The notes below the pieces were generated by a model. It searched no databases. It was not told the DNA's origin and worked only from the letters and a program-made list of their open reading frames with translations. This document shows positions 1 to 9,275 of a stretch of 64,000 nt of DNA, piece after piece. Each line of letters starts with the position of its first letter. The first letter of the stretch is position 1. The translations under genes were made by a program, and so were the position numbers. The stretch lies in contig NZ_BMTN01000017.1 in the NCBI RefSeq assembly GCF_014649695.1, positions 1-64,000 on the forward strand, written 5' to 3'. Origin of the DNA: Streptomyces kurssanovii (GTDB lineage: Bacteria; Actinomycetota; Actinomycetes; Streptomycetales; Streptomycetaceae).

Positions 1-183
1 CCCGCGGAGCGGGATCCTGAGCGCTGGCGCGCTCAGGAGAGAAGCCCTCCGCTGCGCTTCGGGCTGGGCGGTGCTGACGCACCGCCAGATTCCCGCGCAA
101 GCGCGGGAATTGACGTCCGCAAGCGGACGTCAGGGAAAGACCTTCGCTAGCGCTCCGGCCTGGTGGTGCTGACGCTCCACCAG
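1..183. repeat. Telomere: tandem palindromes at the replicon end
   Basis: The first bases form a five-pair hairpin with a GGA loop (1-13). Then come perfect inverted repeats at 15-24/29-38 (loop TGGC), 67-74/79-86 (loop TGAC), 89-98/101-110 (AA loop) and 111-120/123-132 (AA loop), a nested weaker one at 41-65, and 160-166/177-183. Densely packed palindromes with short loops at the very first base are the hallmark of Streptomyces telomeres, where they fold the 3' overhang for terminal-protein patching. The opening 13 bases equal the archetypal palindrome I from memory, while the later palindromes differ from the archetype. The conclusion that base 1 is a true replicon end is inferred from this arrangement. 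Confidence 0.88.
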
Positions 184-190
184 ATGTCCG

Positions 191-691
191 CGCTTGCGTG
201 GATATCGAAGGTGTGTCCGCTGACGCTCCCACCCCTTCAGGTCCTTCCGGCTCCGCCTTCAGGACTGAGCCCGCTGTCGCGGGCCGGCTGGCGGTAGGCG
301 AGGGGGCGGGTTCGGTGTCGGGTGCAGGTTCAGGGGGCTGCCCCACCGGCCAGGCCCCGGAACTACGGCGGGCGGGCTCTGGCCGGGGCTAGGTCTCCAA
401 GTCCACGGTGATGCGGAGTTTGTGGCCGCCCGTCTTCGTCGTTACCGCGGGGCGCGGTCTCCTCCGTCGGCTCTACGGGTTCACCCTCTTCCGGCATGAC
501 ACCGTTCCTTGCGCTCACAGTAGATCACTGGCTCAACCCCTGGGCGAGAGGTTTGATCAGGCTTCATCGCAGCCTCAGCGCGGTACAGTCTTCAGAGGTA
601 TCACACCTATGATGCGCTGTGTAGCATCCCGAGAACATTGCCACCCCCCTCCTAGCGGGTCCCTCGCCACTTAAATTGTGTGGAGTGTCGA
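191..691. other. Subtelomeric non-coding stretch
   Basis: No convincing gene here. Short open frames lack codon bias or family resemblance. The segment lies between the telomeric palindromes and the terminal helicase and is the likely site of the helicase promoter: the last 190 bases are less GC-rich than the surroundings, and GGAG sits just before the helicase ATG. Confidence 0.5.
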
Positions 692-3220
692 ATGCAGAAG
701 ACCGGTGACGTCGTGCTGCTTCCTCATCAGGAGGAGGCGGTGGAGGCGATTGTCCGGGGGTTGGACATTCCACCCGGGAAACGGATTCCGGAGGCGGGTC
801 TGCGGGCCACCGTGGTGGCGGCGTGCGGGACCGGGAAGACGTTCATGGCTGCCGCGGCCGCGCTCCGGCTCGCCCGGCATGGCCGGGTTCTGGTGCTGCT
901 GCCGACCCTGGATCTGCTTACCCAGACGGTGCGGGAGTGGCGGCTCGCCGGACACAAGGGGCCGGCGGTCGCGGTCTGCTCGCTGGAGGACGACCCCGTC
1001 CTGTGGAGCTTGGACGTGCGTTCCACGACGTCGGCGCCGCAGCTGGGGCTCTGGCACGGGCGGGGACCTGTCATCGTCTACGCCACCTACGCCTCTCTGC
1101 CGGTTCTGGCCGAGGCGCACGAGGGTGCGTACGGGCTGCCGATGGACGTCTTCGACCTGGTGGTCGTCGACGAAGCCCACAGGACTTCGGGGTCGGCTGG
1201 GAAGGCCTGGGCGGATGTGCATCGCCAGGAGGTGATTCCGGCGATGCGCCGTCTCTACATGACCGCTACCCCCCGGGTCTGGAAGGAGCGGCCGGCTCGT
1301 ACTGGGGCGGAGGAGCGGGGGATCGAGGAGGCCCGCCGGCTCGTCGAGGAGGAGCGCAAGGTGGCGGAGGCCGAGGAGCGGACGTATGTCGGCAGGCCGC
1401 GCTGGGACCGCCTACCTCGTGAGCTCGCGTGCTCGATGGACGACGAGACCGTGTTCGGGCCCGTCGTCTACGAGCTGTCGCTCGCGTCGGCGATCTCCCG
1501 CGGGCTTTTGGCGAAGTACCAGATCGTAGTTGCCGAGCTGAGCGACCCGGTCGTAACGCCGGACCGGCTCTTGGGCGAGGAGCGGTACGAGGAGCGGCTG
1601 CGTGGTGAGCGGCTTGCGGCGATGCAGACCGCGTTGCTGGAGACGATGGCCGTGCACGGGCTGCAGACGACGATCACCTTCCATCACCGGACGATCGAGG
1701 CGGAGGCCTTCGCGGCGGGCCTTGGCCGGGTAGCCGCCCGGCTGCACCAGGTGGATCCGGTACGGCATCCGGAGCGGGTGTGGTCGGGGTGGCTGTCCGG
1801 GGAACACGAGGGCGCCCATCGGCAGTCGGTGCTCTCCGACTTCGGACGCCGGGCCGGCCGCGCCGTACTGAGTAATTGTCGGGTTCTGGGTGAGGGAGTC
1901 GACATCAGGGCGACCGACTCAGTGGCCCTGATCGACCCCAAGGGGTCGGCCGTGGACATCGTCCAGGCCATCGGCCGCGCCCTGCGCCAGCAACCGGGCC
2001 AGGGCAAGATGGCGACCCTGATCGTGCCCGTCTTTTTGGGTGCGGATGAAAAGCCGGAGGACATGCTTTCCTCGAACTCCTACCGCCCTCTTATCCGGGT
2101 TCTGGAGGGACTTCGGGCGCACGACTCCCGCGCCGTGGAAATGCTTGCCATTCCACAGGAGAACCAGAAACGTGTCGTCGAGCCGTCGCTTCCGGTCGGT
2201 CCAGCACCTGAGGAGGGTGAGGAGGAGAGCCGACTGCTTCTCCGCTTCGCGGCCCCCCGCGATCCGGCGCTGATCGCAAAGTGGATCAGCTATCAGGTCA
2301 TCAACACCGAACGGCAGGACTGGCGCCGAGGCGTGGAGGCCGCACACCGCTACCAACAGCGCGAGGAACACCTCGACGTCCCCTACGAGCACGTCGAGCC
2401 GGAAGGGGCCTTCCCGCTCGGGAGGTGGCTGTCCGATCAGCGACGGGCCTACCGCGCCGGAACCATGAGCGGCGAGCGGGCCGCCGAACTGGAAGGACTC
2501 GGGATCGTCTGGGACACCGCGGACGCCGCCTTCGAGGAGAACCTCGCCGCCGCCCGCGCCTACTACGCCCTCCACGGGACGCTCGCCGCCCCGCGGCATG
2601 CCACCGCCCTCGGGCTCGACAGGTCCGTTGGACAATGGCTCACGAATATCCGCAGGCCAGGCGGCCTGGGCAAAGACCCCGGCCGCGCGCAGCGACGGGC
2701 CGCCGAGCTGGCCGCGATCGACCCCGACTGGAACCCCCGCGAGCGCGGGTGGACGGTGGACTGGCAGCGCCACTACGCCTATCTGGGGCAGCTCCTGGAG
2801 GGCGGTGCGCGGCTGGCGGATGTGGTGCCGGGGGTGACCCGGCATGGTGAGGACGTCGGGCGCTGGGTCACCTCACAGCGGCGGGACTGGAACCGGCTCA
2901 ACGACGAACAACGGCGCCGGCTCGGCAAGCTCGGCGTGAAACCACACAAAGCCGTACGGGCCCGGACCGCCCCGGCGAAGGCCGCCCCCAGAAGCAGGCT
3001 CGGCAACAATGAGGCCTTCCAGAAGGGCCTTGAGGCCCTCCAGCGGTACATGGAACGCGAAGACGGCCGGCTGCCGCCACGAGCCCACATCGAGCGGCTC
3101 CCCGACGGGACGGAACACCGCACCGGGATCTGGATCGGCAACCAAAAAGCCCGCCGCGACCGGCTCGACACCACCCAGCTCGCCACGCTCGCCGAGCTGG
3201 GGATCGACTGGGCACGGTAG
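692..3220 (+). CDS. Terminal TtrA-like DEAD/DEAH helicase with helicase-associated domains
   Basis: 842-residue superfamily 2 helicase. Walker A is at residues 44-50 (ACGTGKT) and the DEAH box at about residue 160 (VVDEAH), followed by TATP (motif III-like). A C-terminal helicase half carries the GEGVD and QAIGRALRQ motifs. From about residue 540 onward there are repeated helicase-associated (HA) modules marked by conserved W and L positions. Helicases of this build sit next to telomeres in many Streptomyces linear replicons; TtrA has been linked to conjugal transfer of ends, so a role at the end during transfer or replication is inferred. ATG at 692 is preferred over GTG at 680 because GGAG stands six bases upstream of it. 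Its last 119 codons are almost duplicated at 31.6 kb. Confidence 0.9.
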   Translation: MQKTGDVVLLPHQEEAVEAIVRGLDIPPGKRIPEAGLRATVVAACGTGKTFMAAAAALRLARHGRVLVLLPTLDLLTQTVREWRLAGHKGPAVAVCSLEDDPVLWSLDVRSTTSAPQLGLWHGRGPVIVYATYASLPVLAEAHEGAYGLPMDVFDLVVVDEAHRTSGSAGKAWADVHRQEVIPAMRRLYMTATPRVWKERPARTGAEERGIEEARRLVEEERKVAEAEERTYVGRPRWDRLPRELACSMDDETVFGPVVYELSLASAISRGLLAKYQIVVAELSDPVVTPDRLLGEERYEERLRGERLAAMQTALLETMAVHGLQTTITFHHRTIEAEAFAAGLGRVAARLHQVDPVRHPERVWSGWLSGEHEGAHRQSVLSDFGRRAGRAVLSNCRVLGEGVDIRATDSVALIDPKGSAVDIVQAIGRALRQQPGQGKMATLIVPVFLGADEKPEDMLSSNSYRPLIRVLEGLRAHDSRAVEMLAIPQENQKRVVEPSLPVGPAPEEGEEESRLLLRFAAPRDPALIAKWISYQVINTERQDWRRGVEAAHRYQQREEHLDVPYEHVEPEGAFPLGRWLSDQRRAYRAGTMSGERAAELEGLGIVWDTADAAFEENLAAARAYYALHGTLAAPRHATALGLDRSVGQWLTNIRRPGGLGKDPGRAQRRAAELAAIDPDWNPRERGWTVDWQRHYAYLGQLLEGGARLADVVPGVTRHGEDVGRWVTSQRRDWNRLNDEQRRRLGKLGVKPHKAVRARTAPAKAAPRSRLGNNEAFQKGLEALQRYMEREDGRLPPRAHIERLPDGTEHRTGIWIGNQKARRDRLDTTQLATLAELGIDWAR

Positions 3221-3249
3221 GCCCGTCGGAGGCCAGGCAAGGGGCCGTG
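2892..3249 (+). repeat. 358-bp repeat, copy 1 (helicase 3' end)
   Basis: Covers the helicase 3' end and 29 bases past its stop. The same 358 bases recur in the same orientation at 31618-31975 with five visible substitutions and no indel. The flanking sequence on both sides is unrelated. Confidence 0.95.
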
Positions 3250-3283
3250 CCAGAAGCAGTCGGCCAGCGCGAGGGGTTGCGGT

Positions 3284-4666
3284 CTACCGCCGGAAGCCTC
3301 GTCGGGGGTCCCTGATACTGCTGTTGTCGAAGGGGGTGAACCATGCGGCCTCCCTGAGGTCGCCCACGCCCATGGACTGGTTCACGGGGTTTTCGGGGTC
3401 CTGGATGCCGGTGAACTTGGAGTGGAAGAGCATCAGGACGTCGTGGTCCTGGAACAGCAGGTCGGAGCAGCTGTCCCAGCTGTAGTCGTCCTCGTGTCTT
3501 GGCAGAGCGTCGTGGTCGTCTTCCTCGGGGCGGTCTTCCAGGTATGTCGGGGCGTCCTCGATGGCCAGGTGTAGGGCCATCTCCTCTGCGGTGCAGGTGG
3601 GGTTGGGCCAGTTCCCTTTGGCGAGGTCGCTGGCCAGGTCGTCGAAGGCACGGGCCATCCGTCGCCGCCACCGGTGGTCGGCTGTCCACGTAAGCGGAGG
3701 CAGTCGGTCGAAGACCTCCCACGTTGTGGAGTCAGCGTCCGACAGGAACTGGTCCCCCAGACGCTGCGCGTCGTCGTAGGCCTGGTCCGCGAGGACGACC
3801 AGCGCCGTATGGAGCAGGTCTGCTGTACGGGGGGTGAGCTGCCATCCGCACTCCTCGCAGTTCTCGTCCTCGCCCTTGCATGGACAGTCCCGGGTGGCGA
3901 AGAGCGCTGCAAAGTTCGGCGTCTGGTCTTCGGCTGCGGGCCGGGTCCGCTGGCCTCGCAGGCGCCAGCCGTAAGTGAACCGAGTGACAACCGGCGCTGC
4001 GCTCCAGTCAGCCAATTCGTCCCCGTCCTCGGCACTGAGGAGTTCCGCGGAACTCTGCTCCTCGAGAGTCTGTGTTCCGGCAACATCCGGATCCTCGGTA
4101 AGAGTCATCACGGCCCCGATCAGGTCGCGCGGATCGTCATCACCGAGTTCGGACGCCGGCAAGGGCTCCCAGTCGCGGTCGACCGCAGCCTGCAGGAGGG
4201 CGTCCTCGTCCGTGATGTGGAACTCGTGCAGGTGCGTGATCCGTACGACTTTCCCCGGCAGGTCCCTCAGCCGTGGGTGGCCCATCGGTCCGGGCGGCGC
4301 TTGGGAGGCCGGTTCGTCCTCAGACGGCTCGGGATCTGGCACCACGAACAGGGTGCCGCGTTCTGCCCGCCAGGTGCCACTCGCGGCTTGGACGACGGCG
4401 TGGCGCAGCGAACTGGCGGGCGCATCCGGCATCTCGGCCGTGAGGGCCTTCAGTTCGTCGTCGACGGCAGTGGCGTCGCGGCGGGCAAGGACTCGGCGCA
4501 GAATCCCCACCGCTTCGAAGGCATGGTCGGGGTCCTTGCAGGTCAGGACTGCGGTCAAGGAACTGGGGCCGTTGTCGTGAGCCAGCAACGCCATGACGCG
4601 GCTCTTGCTGGACGTGTGCTCACACAGGAAATCGATCGCCCGGGCAGCGGAAACCGACGAAGCCAT
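3284..4666 (-). CDS. Hypothetical protein with a Cys cluster
   Basis: 460-residue protein of unknown function, convergent with the terminal helicase. ATG at 4666 is chosen because GGAG lies seven bases upstream. An acidic, Trp- and Asp-rich sequence surrounds a putative metal-binding cluster CPC-x6-C-x2-C in the middle of the protein. I see no signal peptide, membrane segment or recognised enzymatic motif. The codon bias is normal for the window, so it looks like a genuine gene. Its position between a telomeric helicase and a PIN-domain gene hints at a conflict-system or telomere-associated role, but nothing in the sequence defines one. Confidence 0.65.
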   Translation of the reverse strand: MASSVSAARAIDFLCEHTSSKSRVMALLAHDNGPSSLTAVLTCKDPDHAFEAVGILRRVLARRDATAVDDELKALTAEMPDAPASSLRHAVVQAASGTWRAERGTLFVVPDPEPSEDEPASQAPPGPMGHPRLRDLPGKVVRITHLHEFHITDEDALLQAAVDRDWEPLPASELGDDDPRDLIGAVMTLTEDPDVAGTQTLEEQSSAELLSAEDGDELADWSAAPVVTRFTYGWRLRGQRTRPAAEDQTPNFAALFATRDCPCKGEDENCEECGWQLTPRTADLLHTALVVLADQAYDDAQRLGDQFLSDADSTTWEVFDRLPPLTWTADHRWRRRMARAFDDLASDLAKGNWPNPTCTAEEMALHLAIEDAPTYLEDRPEEDDHDALPRHEDDYSWDSCSDLLFQDHDVLMLFHSKFTGIQDPENPVNQSMGVGDLREAAWFTPFDNSSIRDPRRGFRR

Positions 4667-5207
4667 CGCGGAACTCCAAAGGGAATGCTCGGCGCGCACC
4701 GGACGAGCGGCACACGCGCACATGACAGGTAGCCCGCTGGTGGACACGTCACGAACGCGTCCCCGGACGGTGACAAGAAAGACTCGAGAAGCTAGCTGGT
4801 GCCCCCGCTACGAACGAAGACCCGGACTCGGCTGACCCAGACCTTACCCAAGAACAACGACGACCACCCCGCGAATCCGCAGAAACCACCAGTCCCGCCC
4901 CCCAGATTCCCCGGCGCAGCCGGGCTGCAGCCGGCGGCAGTCCTGCCAGCGCCCTGGGGGCTCAGCCGCCCAACTGGCTGAAGGTCCAGCGGAGCAACTC
5001 CTGGTCGGGGCGTCTCTTCCACCACCACGACGGCCTGCCGGCTACCGAGCCCAAGGGACCAGGCGGCGTAAACCCCCCGTTGCGTTCTGGGTTGCGGGGC
5101 GGGGGAGCCGCGCGGCGGCGGCGCCCCCCGCCAGAGAGACCGGGGATCCATACGCTCCACTTCGATGCACGCCGGGATGGAGATGTCCTTAAGGCCGGTT
5201 GAGATAC
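4667..5207. other. Intergenic region without a supported gene
   Basis: About 540 bases between divergent genes. Several GC-rich imperfect palindromes and short open frames without codon bias are seen, and nothing is recognisable as a gene. It probably contains the promoters of both flanking genes. Confidence 0.4.
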
Positions 5208-5228
5208 TGCCTCCTAACCGTGGAGGCA
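5208..5228 (+). promoter_or_regulatory. Hairpin covering the ribosome binding site of the PIN gene
   Basis: TGCCTCC (5208-5214) and GGAGGCA (5222-5228) form a perfect 7-pair stem with a 7-base loop. The right arm contains the GGAGG Shine-Dalgarno of the gene starting with TTG at 5232. Folding would hide the ribosome site, and together with the TTG start it suggests deliberately low translation. Confidence 0.5.
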
Positions 5229-5231
5229 TAG

Positions 5232-6968
5232 TTGATCATTTTTGATACGAATGCTGTGAACCTGCTCCCCCCAGGCGGCGTCAGAGCGGACATCATCCGG
5301 AAGCTGCGCAGGTCAGGGCACCACCGGGCAGCTGTTCCCTGGGTGGTGTTGGAGGAGCTGGCTGCGCATCAGGCCAAGCACTACCCCAGCAGATACCAAA
5401 CCGCAGCGAACGCGCTCGCGAAACTGCGGGAGATCCTGCCCTGGCAGCTGGACAGCGCGCTGGAGCAGATCGACCTGGAGCGTTTCCTCGATCACTGGCG
5501 AAGTGTCTACAGCGAGATCTTCGAGGTGATCGAAACCAGTGGTGACGTCGCACGCAGGGCGCTGGCGCGCGAGGCGATGGCGCTCCCGCCGGCGAAACGC
5601 GCCAAGGACCACTCAGAGGGGGCGCGGGATGTCGCCATCTGGTTCTCCATAGTGGAGTTTCTGAAGGCGCACCCAGATGAGCACGTCTACTTCGTCACGA
5701 ACAACACCAGTGACTTCGGCGATGGGACGGCCTACCCGTACCCGATGGATGAGGACATCCGTGGTCTAGAGGGTCGGCTCACGCGGCTGGCGGACTTCAA
5801 CCAGGTCGTCTCCACCTTCGCCAAGGAAGTGTCCGGGGAGGCGGCAGAAGCCGTTGCGGAAGAGTTGCTTCGATCTGATGCCGTCCGCGAGCGCGTGGCG
5901 CAGACGGCTGTGGAAGCCCTGGAGTCAGGCACGGGCTTCCCCGGCCTGGGCTCCTCCGACGCGGCAGTGACCTGGCAATCGTGGCTTGCCGCGCCTGAGG
6001 TCGAGTTGCTTTCCGTCAACGACGTCACTGGCCACGAGATAGAAGGAGACATCTGGTACACGGCACAGGCGCGGTGGCTGTTGTACGGCGGAGCGGTGAG
6101 CACTGACGGCGCGGGTGCCGAGAGCGTGGCCTGCGTCTGGAACATGAAGATCCTCTTCTCAACTAACGAGGAGGACGAATCACCGACGGTTCTTTCCGGG
6201 GCAGACCCTGCCTTGCCCGATACGGATGATGGCCGGTGCATGGACATGGTGCGGCGCTTCAGGGAGAGTGCTGCCCACCTGGCGAACCGAGTGACCGGGG
6301 GTGTGCTCGGTACCCGCGATGCCTCCGCCTGGGCTGCGTCCATCGGCTCGTCCAACGCGACGGCGCAGATTCTTGCCTCGCTACCCCAGGTCGATACCTC
6401 GGTACTGGCTGCGTACCGAGGGGTTGCCGCACAGCTCGCCGAAAGCCAGCCCAAGCTCGACATCGCCGGCCTACTGCCCGCCACCACAGCAGCCCAACAG
6501 ATCCTGGCATCAATGCCCAAGCTCGACACCTCAGCACTGACTGCGTACCGAGCCATCGCCAAACAGCTCGCCGAAAGCCAGCCCAAGCTCGACATCGCCG
6601 GCCTACTGCCCGCCACCACAGCAGCCCAACAGATCCTGGCATCAATGCCCAAGCTCGACACCTCAGCACTGACTGCGTACCGAGCCATCGCCAAACAGCT
6701 CGCCGAAAGCCAGCCCAAGCTCGACATCGCCGGCCTACTGCCCGCCACCACAGCAGCCCAACAGATCCTGGCATCAATGCCCAAGCTCGACACCTCAATC
6801 TGGGCCACTCAGCAAAGCATCGCTGAACAGATCGCAGGACTAGGGGGACTGTCCGCCCACCGCTTCGACGCCGCCCGCGCGGCCGATGAGACTGCCGCTG
6901 CCGACGACCCAGCCGGAGAAGATGCAGAGCCGACACCGGAAACCGACGAAGAGGAAGGCTCAGACTGA
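5232..6968 (+). CDS. PIN-domain protein with 44-residue tandem repeats
   Basis: 578 residues. The N-terminal 170 residues look like a PIN (DUF4935-type) ribonuclease: IIFDTNAV with Asp5 at the start, then VLEELAAH, and a late VYFVTNNTSDFGD acidic strand, which supply the metal-binding acidic residues of PIN nucleases. Residues of about 180-380 form a middle domain of unknown fold. Residues of about 394-525 are three tandem 44-residue units (AYRAIAKQLAESQPKLDIAG then LLPATTAAQQILASMPKLDT), followed by an acidic tail. The start is TTG, with GGAGG five bases upstream. A toxin-like or RNA-cleaving conflict role is inferred from the PIN fold and the defence-rich neighbourhood. No antitoxin partner is adjacent. 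Confidence 0.75.
   Translation: MIIFDTNAVNLLPPGGVRADIIRKLRRSGHHRAAVPWVVLEELAAHQAKHYPSRYQTAANALAKLREILPWQLDSALEQIDLERFLDHWRSVYSEIFEVIETSGDVARRALAREAMALPPAKRAKDHSEGARDVAIWFSIVEFLKAHPDEHVYFVTNNTSDFGDGTAYPYPMDEDIRGLEGRLTRLADFNQVVSTFAKEVSGEAAEAVAEELLRSDAVRERVAQTAVEALESGTGFPGLGSSDAAVTWQSWLAAPEVELLSVNDVTGHEIEGDIWYTAQARWLLYGGAVSTDGAGAESVACVWNMKILFSTNEEDESPTVLSGADPALPDTDDGRCMDMVRRFRESAAHLANRVTGGVLGTRDASAWAASIGSSNATAQILASLPQVDTSVLAAYRGVAAQLAESQPKLDIAGLLPATTAAQQILASMPKLDTSALTAYRAIAKQLAESQPKLDIAGLLPATTAAQQILASMPKLDTSALTAYRAIAKQLAESQPKLDIAGLLPATTAAQQILASMPKLDTSIWATQQSIAEQIAGLGGLSAHRFDAARAADETAAADDPAGEDAEPTPETDEEEGSD
6412..6807 (+). repeat. Three tandem 132-bp units inside the PIN gene
   Basis: Unit boundaries fall at 6412, 6544 and 6676, each opening with GCGTACCGAG. 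The second and third units look identical and the first is slightly diverged. The period is 44 codons, so copy-number change keeps the frame. Near-identity at DNA level points to recent expansion or homogenisation. Confidence 0.95.
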
Positions 6969-6975
6969 GCCTTCC
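6953..6975 (+). terminator. Hairpin overlapping the PIN gene stop
   Basis: GGAAGGCTCA (6953-6962) pairs perfectly with TGAGCCTTCC (6966-6975) around a GAC loop. The TGA stop is inside the right arm. No U-run follows, which is common for actinobacterial terminators. Confidence 0.6.
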
Positions 6976-7215
6976 CTCGCCGACCGTCGTCGCCATGCAT
7001 CCAATGTGACAGTGCGTGCCAGCTGGTGGACCGGCCTCGAGGAGCACGAACCGGATCGTCCGCCCGGTTCAGGATCAGCGACGACGAGGCGGATCCGCCG
7101 GTGCGGCTGCAGGGGCGATGTGCCGGACGGCCGAGCCGGCCGTGCGACTGCGGCAGACGGTGCATGCCGCCCGCGAGGGCGGCGCCAGGGGCTAACGGTG
7201 CGGGCTGCGCCGTCG

Positions 7216-7331
7216 TCAGACCTAACTCGGATCTGACCATCCTCGGCAGTTAGGAGGTTGTAGGCACGCAGGTCGCAGTGGAGCAGAACCCAGGGGGTCC
7301 CCCCGTGACTGCCGCAAGTCCAGCTATACAC
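7216..7331 (-). pseudogene. Possible phosphotransferase relic
   Basis: A short minus-strand frame reads WVLLHCDLRAYNLLTAEDGQ, which resembles the catalytic HxDxxxxN loop of aminoglycoside/choline kinase-type phosphotransferases (HGDLHxxNxL). The rest of the domain is absent or out of frame. The match is short, so this is a tentative call. Confidence 0.25.
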
Positions 7332-7371
7332 CGGGCAGCTCGTGATCCAGCCTGCGCTTCTTCAGCCTTCG

Positions 7372-8124
7372 GACTCGACGGAGGCGGCGTCGACCCAGCG
7401 GGCAAACGCGCTGAAGGCGGCCAGGTACTCCAGCGCCTCCTGCTCAGACCAGCTCACGATCTCCACGTGTGCCGCCAGATTCCGTATTGCACGAAAGCAG
7501 CCCACACCGAAGAACTTCGCCCCTCCTGCGCAGAGACCCAGGAGGGCTGCATTCGATCATCACCAGGGACCCGCAGCCGCGGCTTGCCTGGTTGGGAATT
7601 CTTCAAGTCAAAGGCCTGCAGGACGAGATCGGTCTCGCTGACATCGTGACGCCCGAGCTTCTGCTGAAGCCGGGCGTTGACCGTACGGGCCGCAGCGAGA
7701 ACCGCCTCCTGATGTGCACCGGCGGCCCAGAGAGGCTTGGCTGGCTCCCAGACCCAGGGGTGCATCGAGCTTGCGCCGAGTGCAGGGCTGCTCGGCTGCA
7801 AAAGGTCCTCAAGATCCGCAGCAGACTCCGCCAGAGCAAGGGCACGCAACGCGATCGCCTTCGCAGGCGCCCAGCGGCCGCGAACAGAATCAGTGCGATA
7901 GGTATACCCGCCGCCCAGGCCGTCCTCGTAGGCGCTGGCGATTCGCATAGCGATCAGCTCGCGACGCACGAGATCATCCTCGTCCGGAAGCGACTCGATC
8001 GCTTCCGCGGGGAACGGCTTGCTCCCCACGGATCGACAAGCCGTTTGGCTTCATCCCACTCCATCAAGGTGTTGATGTGCGCTACGAGGCTGCGGAGTTG
8101 AGCAGCCGCCCAGTCATGCTTCAT
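7372..8124 (-). pseudogene. TIGR02391-family protein, two frameshifts
   Basis: Read across two breaks, the minus strand gives MKHDWAAAQLRSLVAHINTL, then WGSKPFPAEAIESLPDED, then HPWVWEPAKPLWAAGAHQEA, AVLAAARTVNARLQQKLGRH and AIRNLAAHVEIVSW. This is the pattern of the TIGR02391 (Ymh) family: HPWVW, a helix with VN and K, and a terminal IRNxxAH of HEPN-like flavour. Each break is mended by one extra base in a four-base run, at 8024-8027 and 7520-7523. Members often occur in conflict contexts, but their function is not established. Restored length is about 250 residues. Whether the breaks are real or sequencing errors cannot be told from here. Confidence 0.65.
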
Positions 8125-8239
8125 CTCCGCAGGGTAGGAGGTAGATCCTCCGATCCAGCAATCCCGCCACACGGATTGCAGCCCGTACGGTGAGCCGTAC
8201 CGTCGCTTGCAGAGGACGCGGAGCCCCTACGGTAACGGG

Positions 8240-8734
8240 AGCCTAGCGCGTCAGACTGTGCTCGGGCCTCGATGGCAGTAGTGCCAGTGAGGGTCGTGAG
8301 GCTCGAGTCCGAGCGGCTCGCGTACGTACACGGCGCCGAACCTCAACAAGCTGTTGACGACGGTCATCACCGCGTTCGCCGTCCCGGGCGAGCGGAACCG
8401 CGGCTGCGAAGTCCGCCGGCCCCGAGCCGAGAGAGGCTTGGTGATCAGCCACCGCTGCAGACCTGTGAGCTCCAGAAACGCGGAGCGGCCCAGTCGATGC
8501 CACGGTCGTGGCAGTAGTTCAGGTGCAGGGCCACTCGGCCCGCGTAAGCGCGCTCGGTGCTCGCCGAACAGCCCCGCGACGCAACGACGCCAGATAGGCG
8601 CAGGCCTGCGGGTGCAGGGCATAGGTGCTGGCATCGACCACCACCCACCGCTCCGCAACGGTTACCGGAGACGTCGACCGCTCCGCGAGGAAGAAGGACT
8701 CCGTACACCGAACGTAACTACCAGCCCGAATCAC
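8240..8734 (-). pseudogene. Tyrosine recombinase (integrase) N-terminal relic
   Basis: Three overlapping minus-strand frames read together as the SAM-like N-terminal domain of a phage-type tyrosine integrase: a start around WVVVDASTYALHPQACAYLA, then TERAYAGRVALHLNYCHDRG, and LTGLQRWLITKPL followed by TANAVMTVVNSLLRFGAVYV. The catalytic C-terminal half (R..HxxR..Y) is absent, so this cannot be an active integrase. It marks an old integration or rearrangement next to the NACHT locus. Confidence 0.65.
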
Positions 8735-8942
8735 GGCGTTGGCCTTCCCCGAATACCCCTCCCCTGCAGGTCGGGCGCGTACCCTACGTGCCCCACACCC
8801 ACAGCGACCTCAGATAGAACCCGACCCCACGGTCGACGGCTTGGCGCTGGACGGGCTTCCCCGGCACTCACGACTGCCGGCGCCCAGCACAGCGGGCGCC
8901 CCTCTCTCGCCGGCGAAGGGGCGCGCCAACGGATCCGTCGGG

Positions 8943-9152
8943 TCACAGCACCGTCAGGACGAAGGTCAGCAGTGCCAGGCAGAGGGTGGCACTGCCTGCG
9001 AAGGCCAGGGCACCCCGTAGCAGAGCGCTGGCGTAGGTAGCCCCGTCGAGGCGAGCAAGCAGACCGGCCGCTGCTCCTGCGAGGATGCAGAAGAGCGTGA
9101 CGACTGCCAGGAGCAAGGCCAGGAGCATCAGGTGGATGGGTGAGGTGTTCAT
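8943..9152 (-). CDS. Small two-helix membrane protein
   Basis: 69 residues starting MNTSPIHLMLLALLLAVVTL, with two hydrophobic helices (about residues 8-30 and 43-66) joined by a short RLDGATY loop. ATG at 9152 has a GGGGAAG-type ribosome site. It is divergent from the NACHT gene, with 123 bases between the starts, so the two may share a control region. No family recognised. The position suggests an accessory or membrane partner of the NACHT protein, which is inference only. Confidence 0.55.
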   Translation of the reverse strand: MNTSPIHLMLLALLLAVVTLFCILAGAAAGLLARLDGATYASALLRGALAFAGSATLCLALLTFVLTVL

Positions 9153-9275
9153 GCTTCTTCCCCGGAACGGTCGACGACGGTGACTCCCAGGAATTTCGCG
9201 GTTTCGGTGTTCACCGGGGTTCAGGGCGAACAAAGATGAACGAAGACGGTCGCCCGGGAGACGGAGAAGCAGGAC

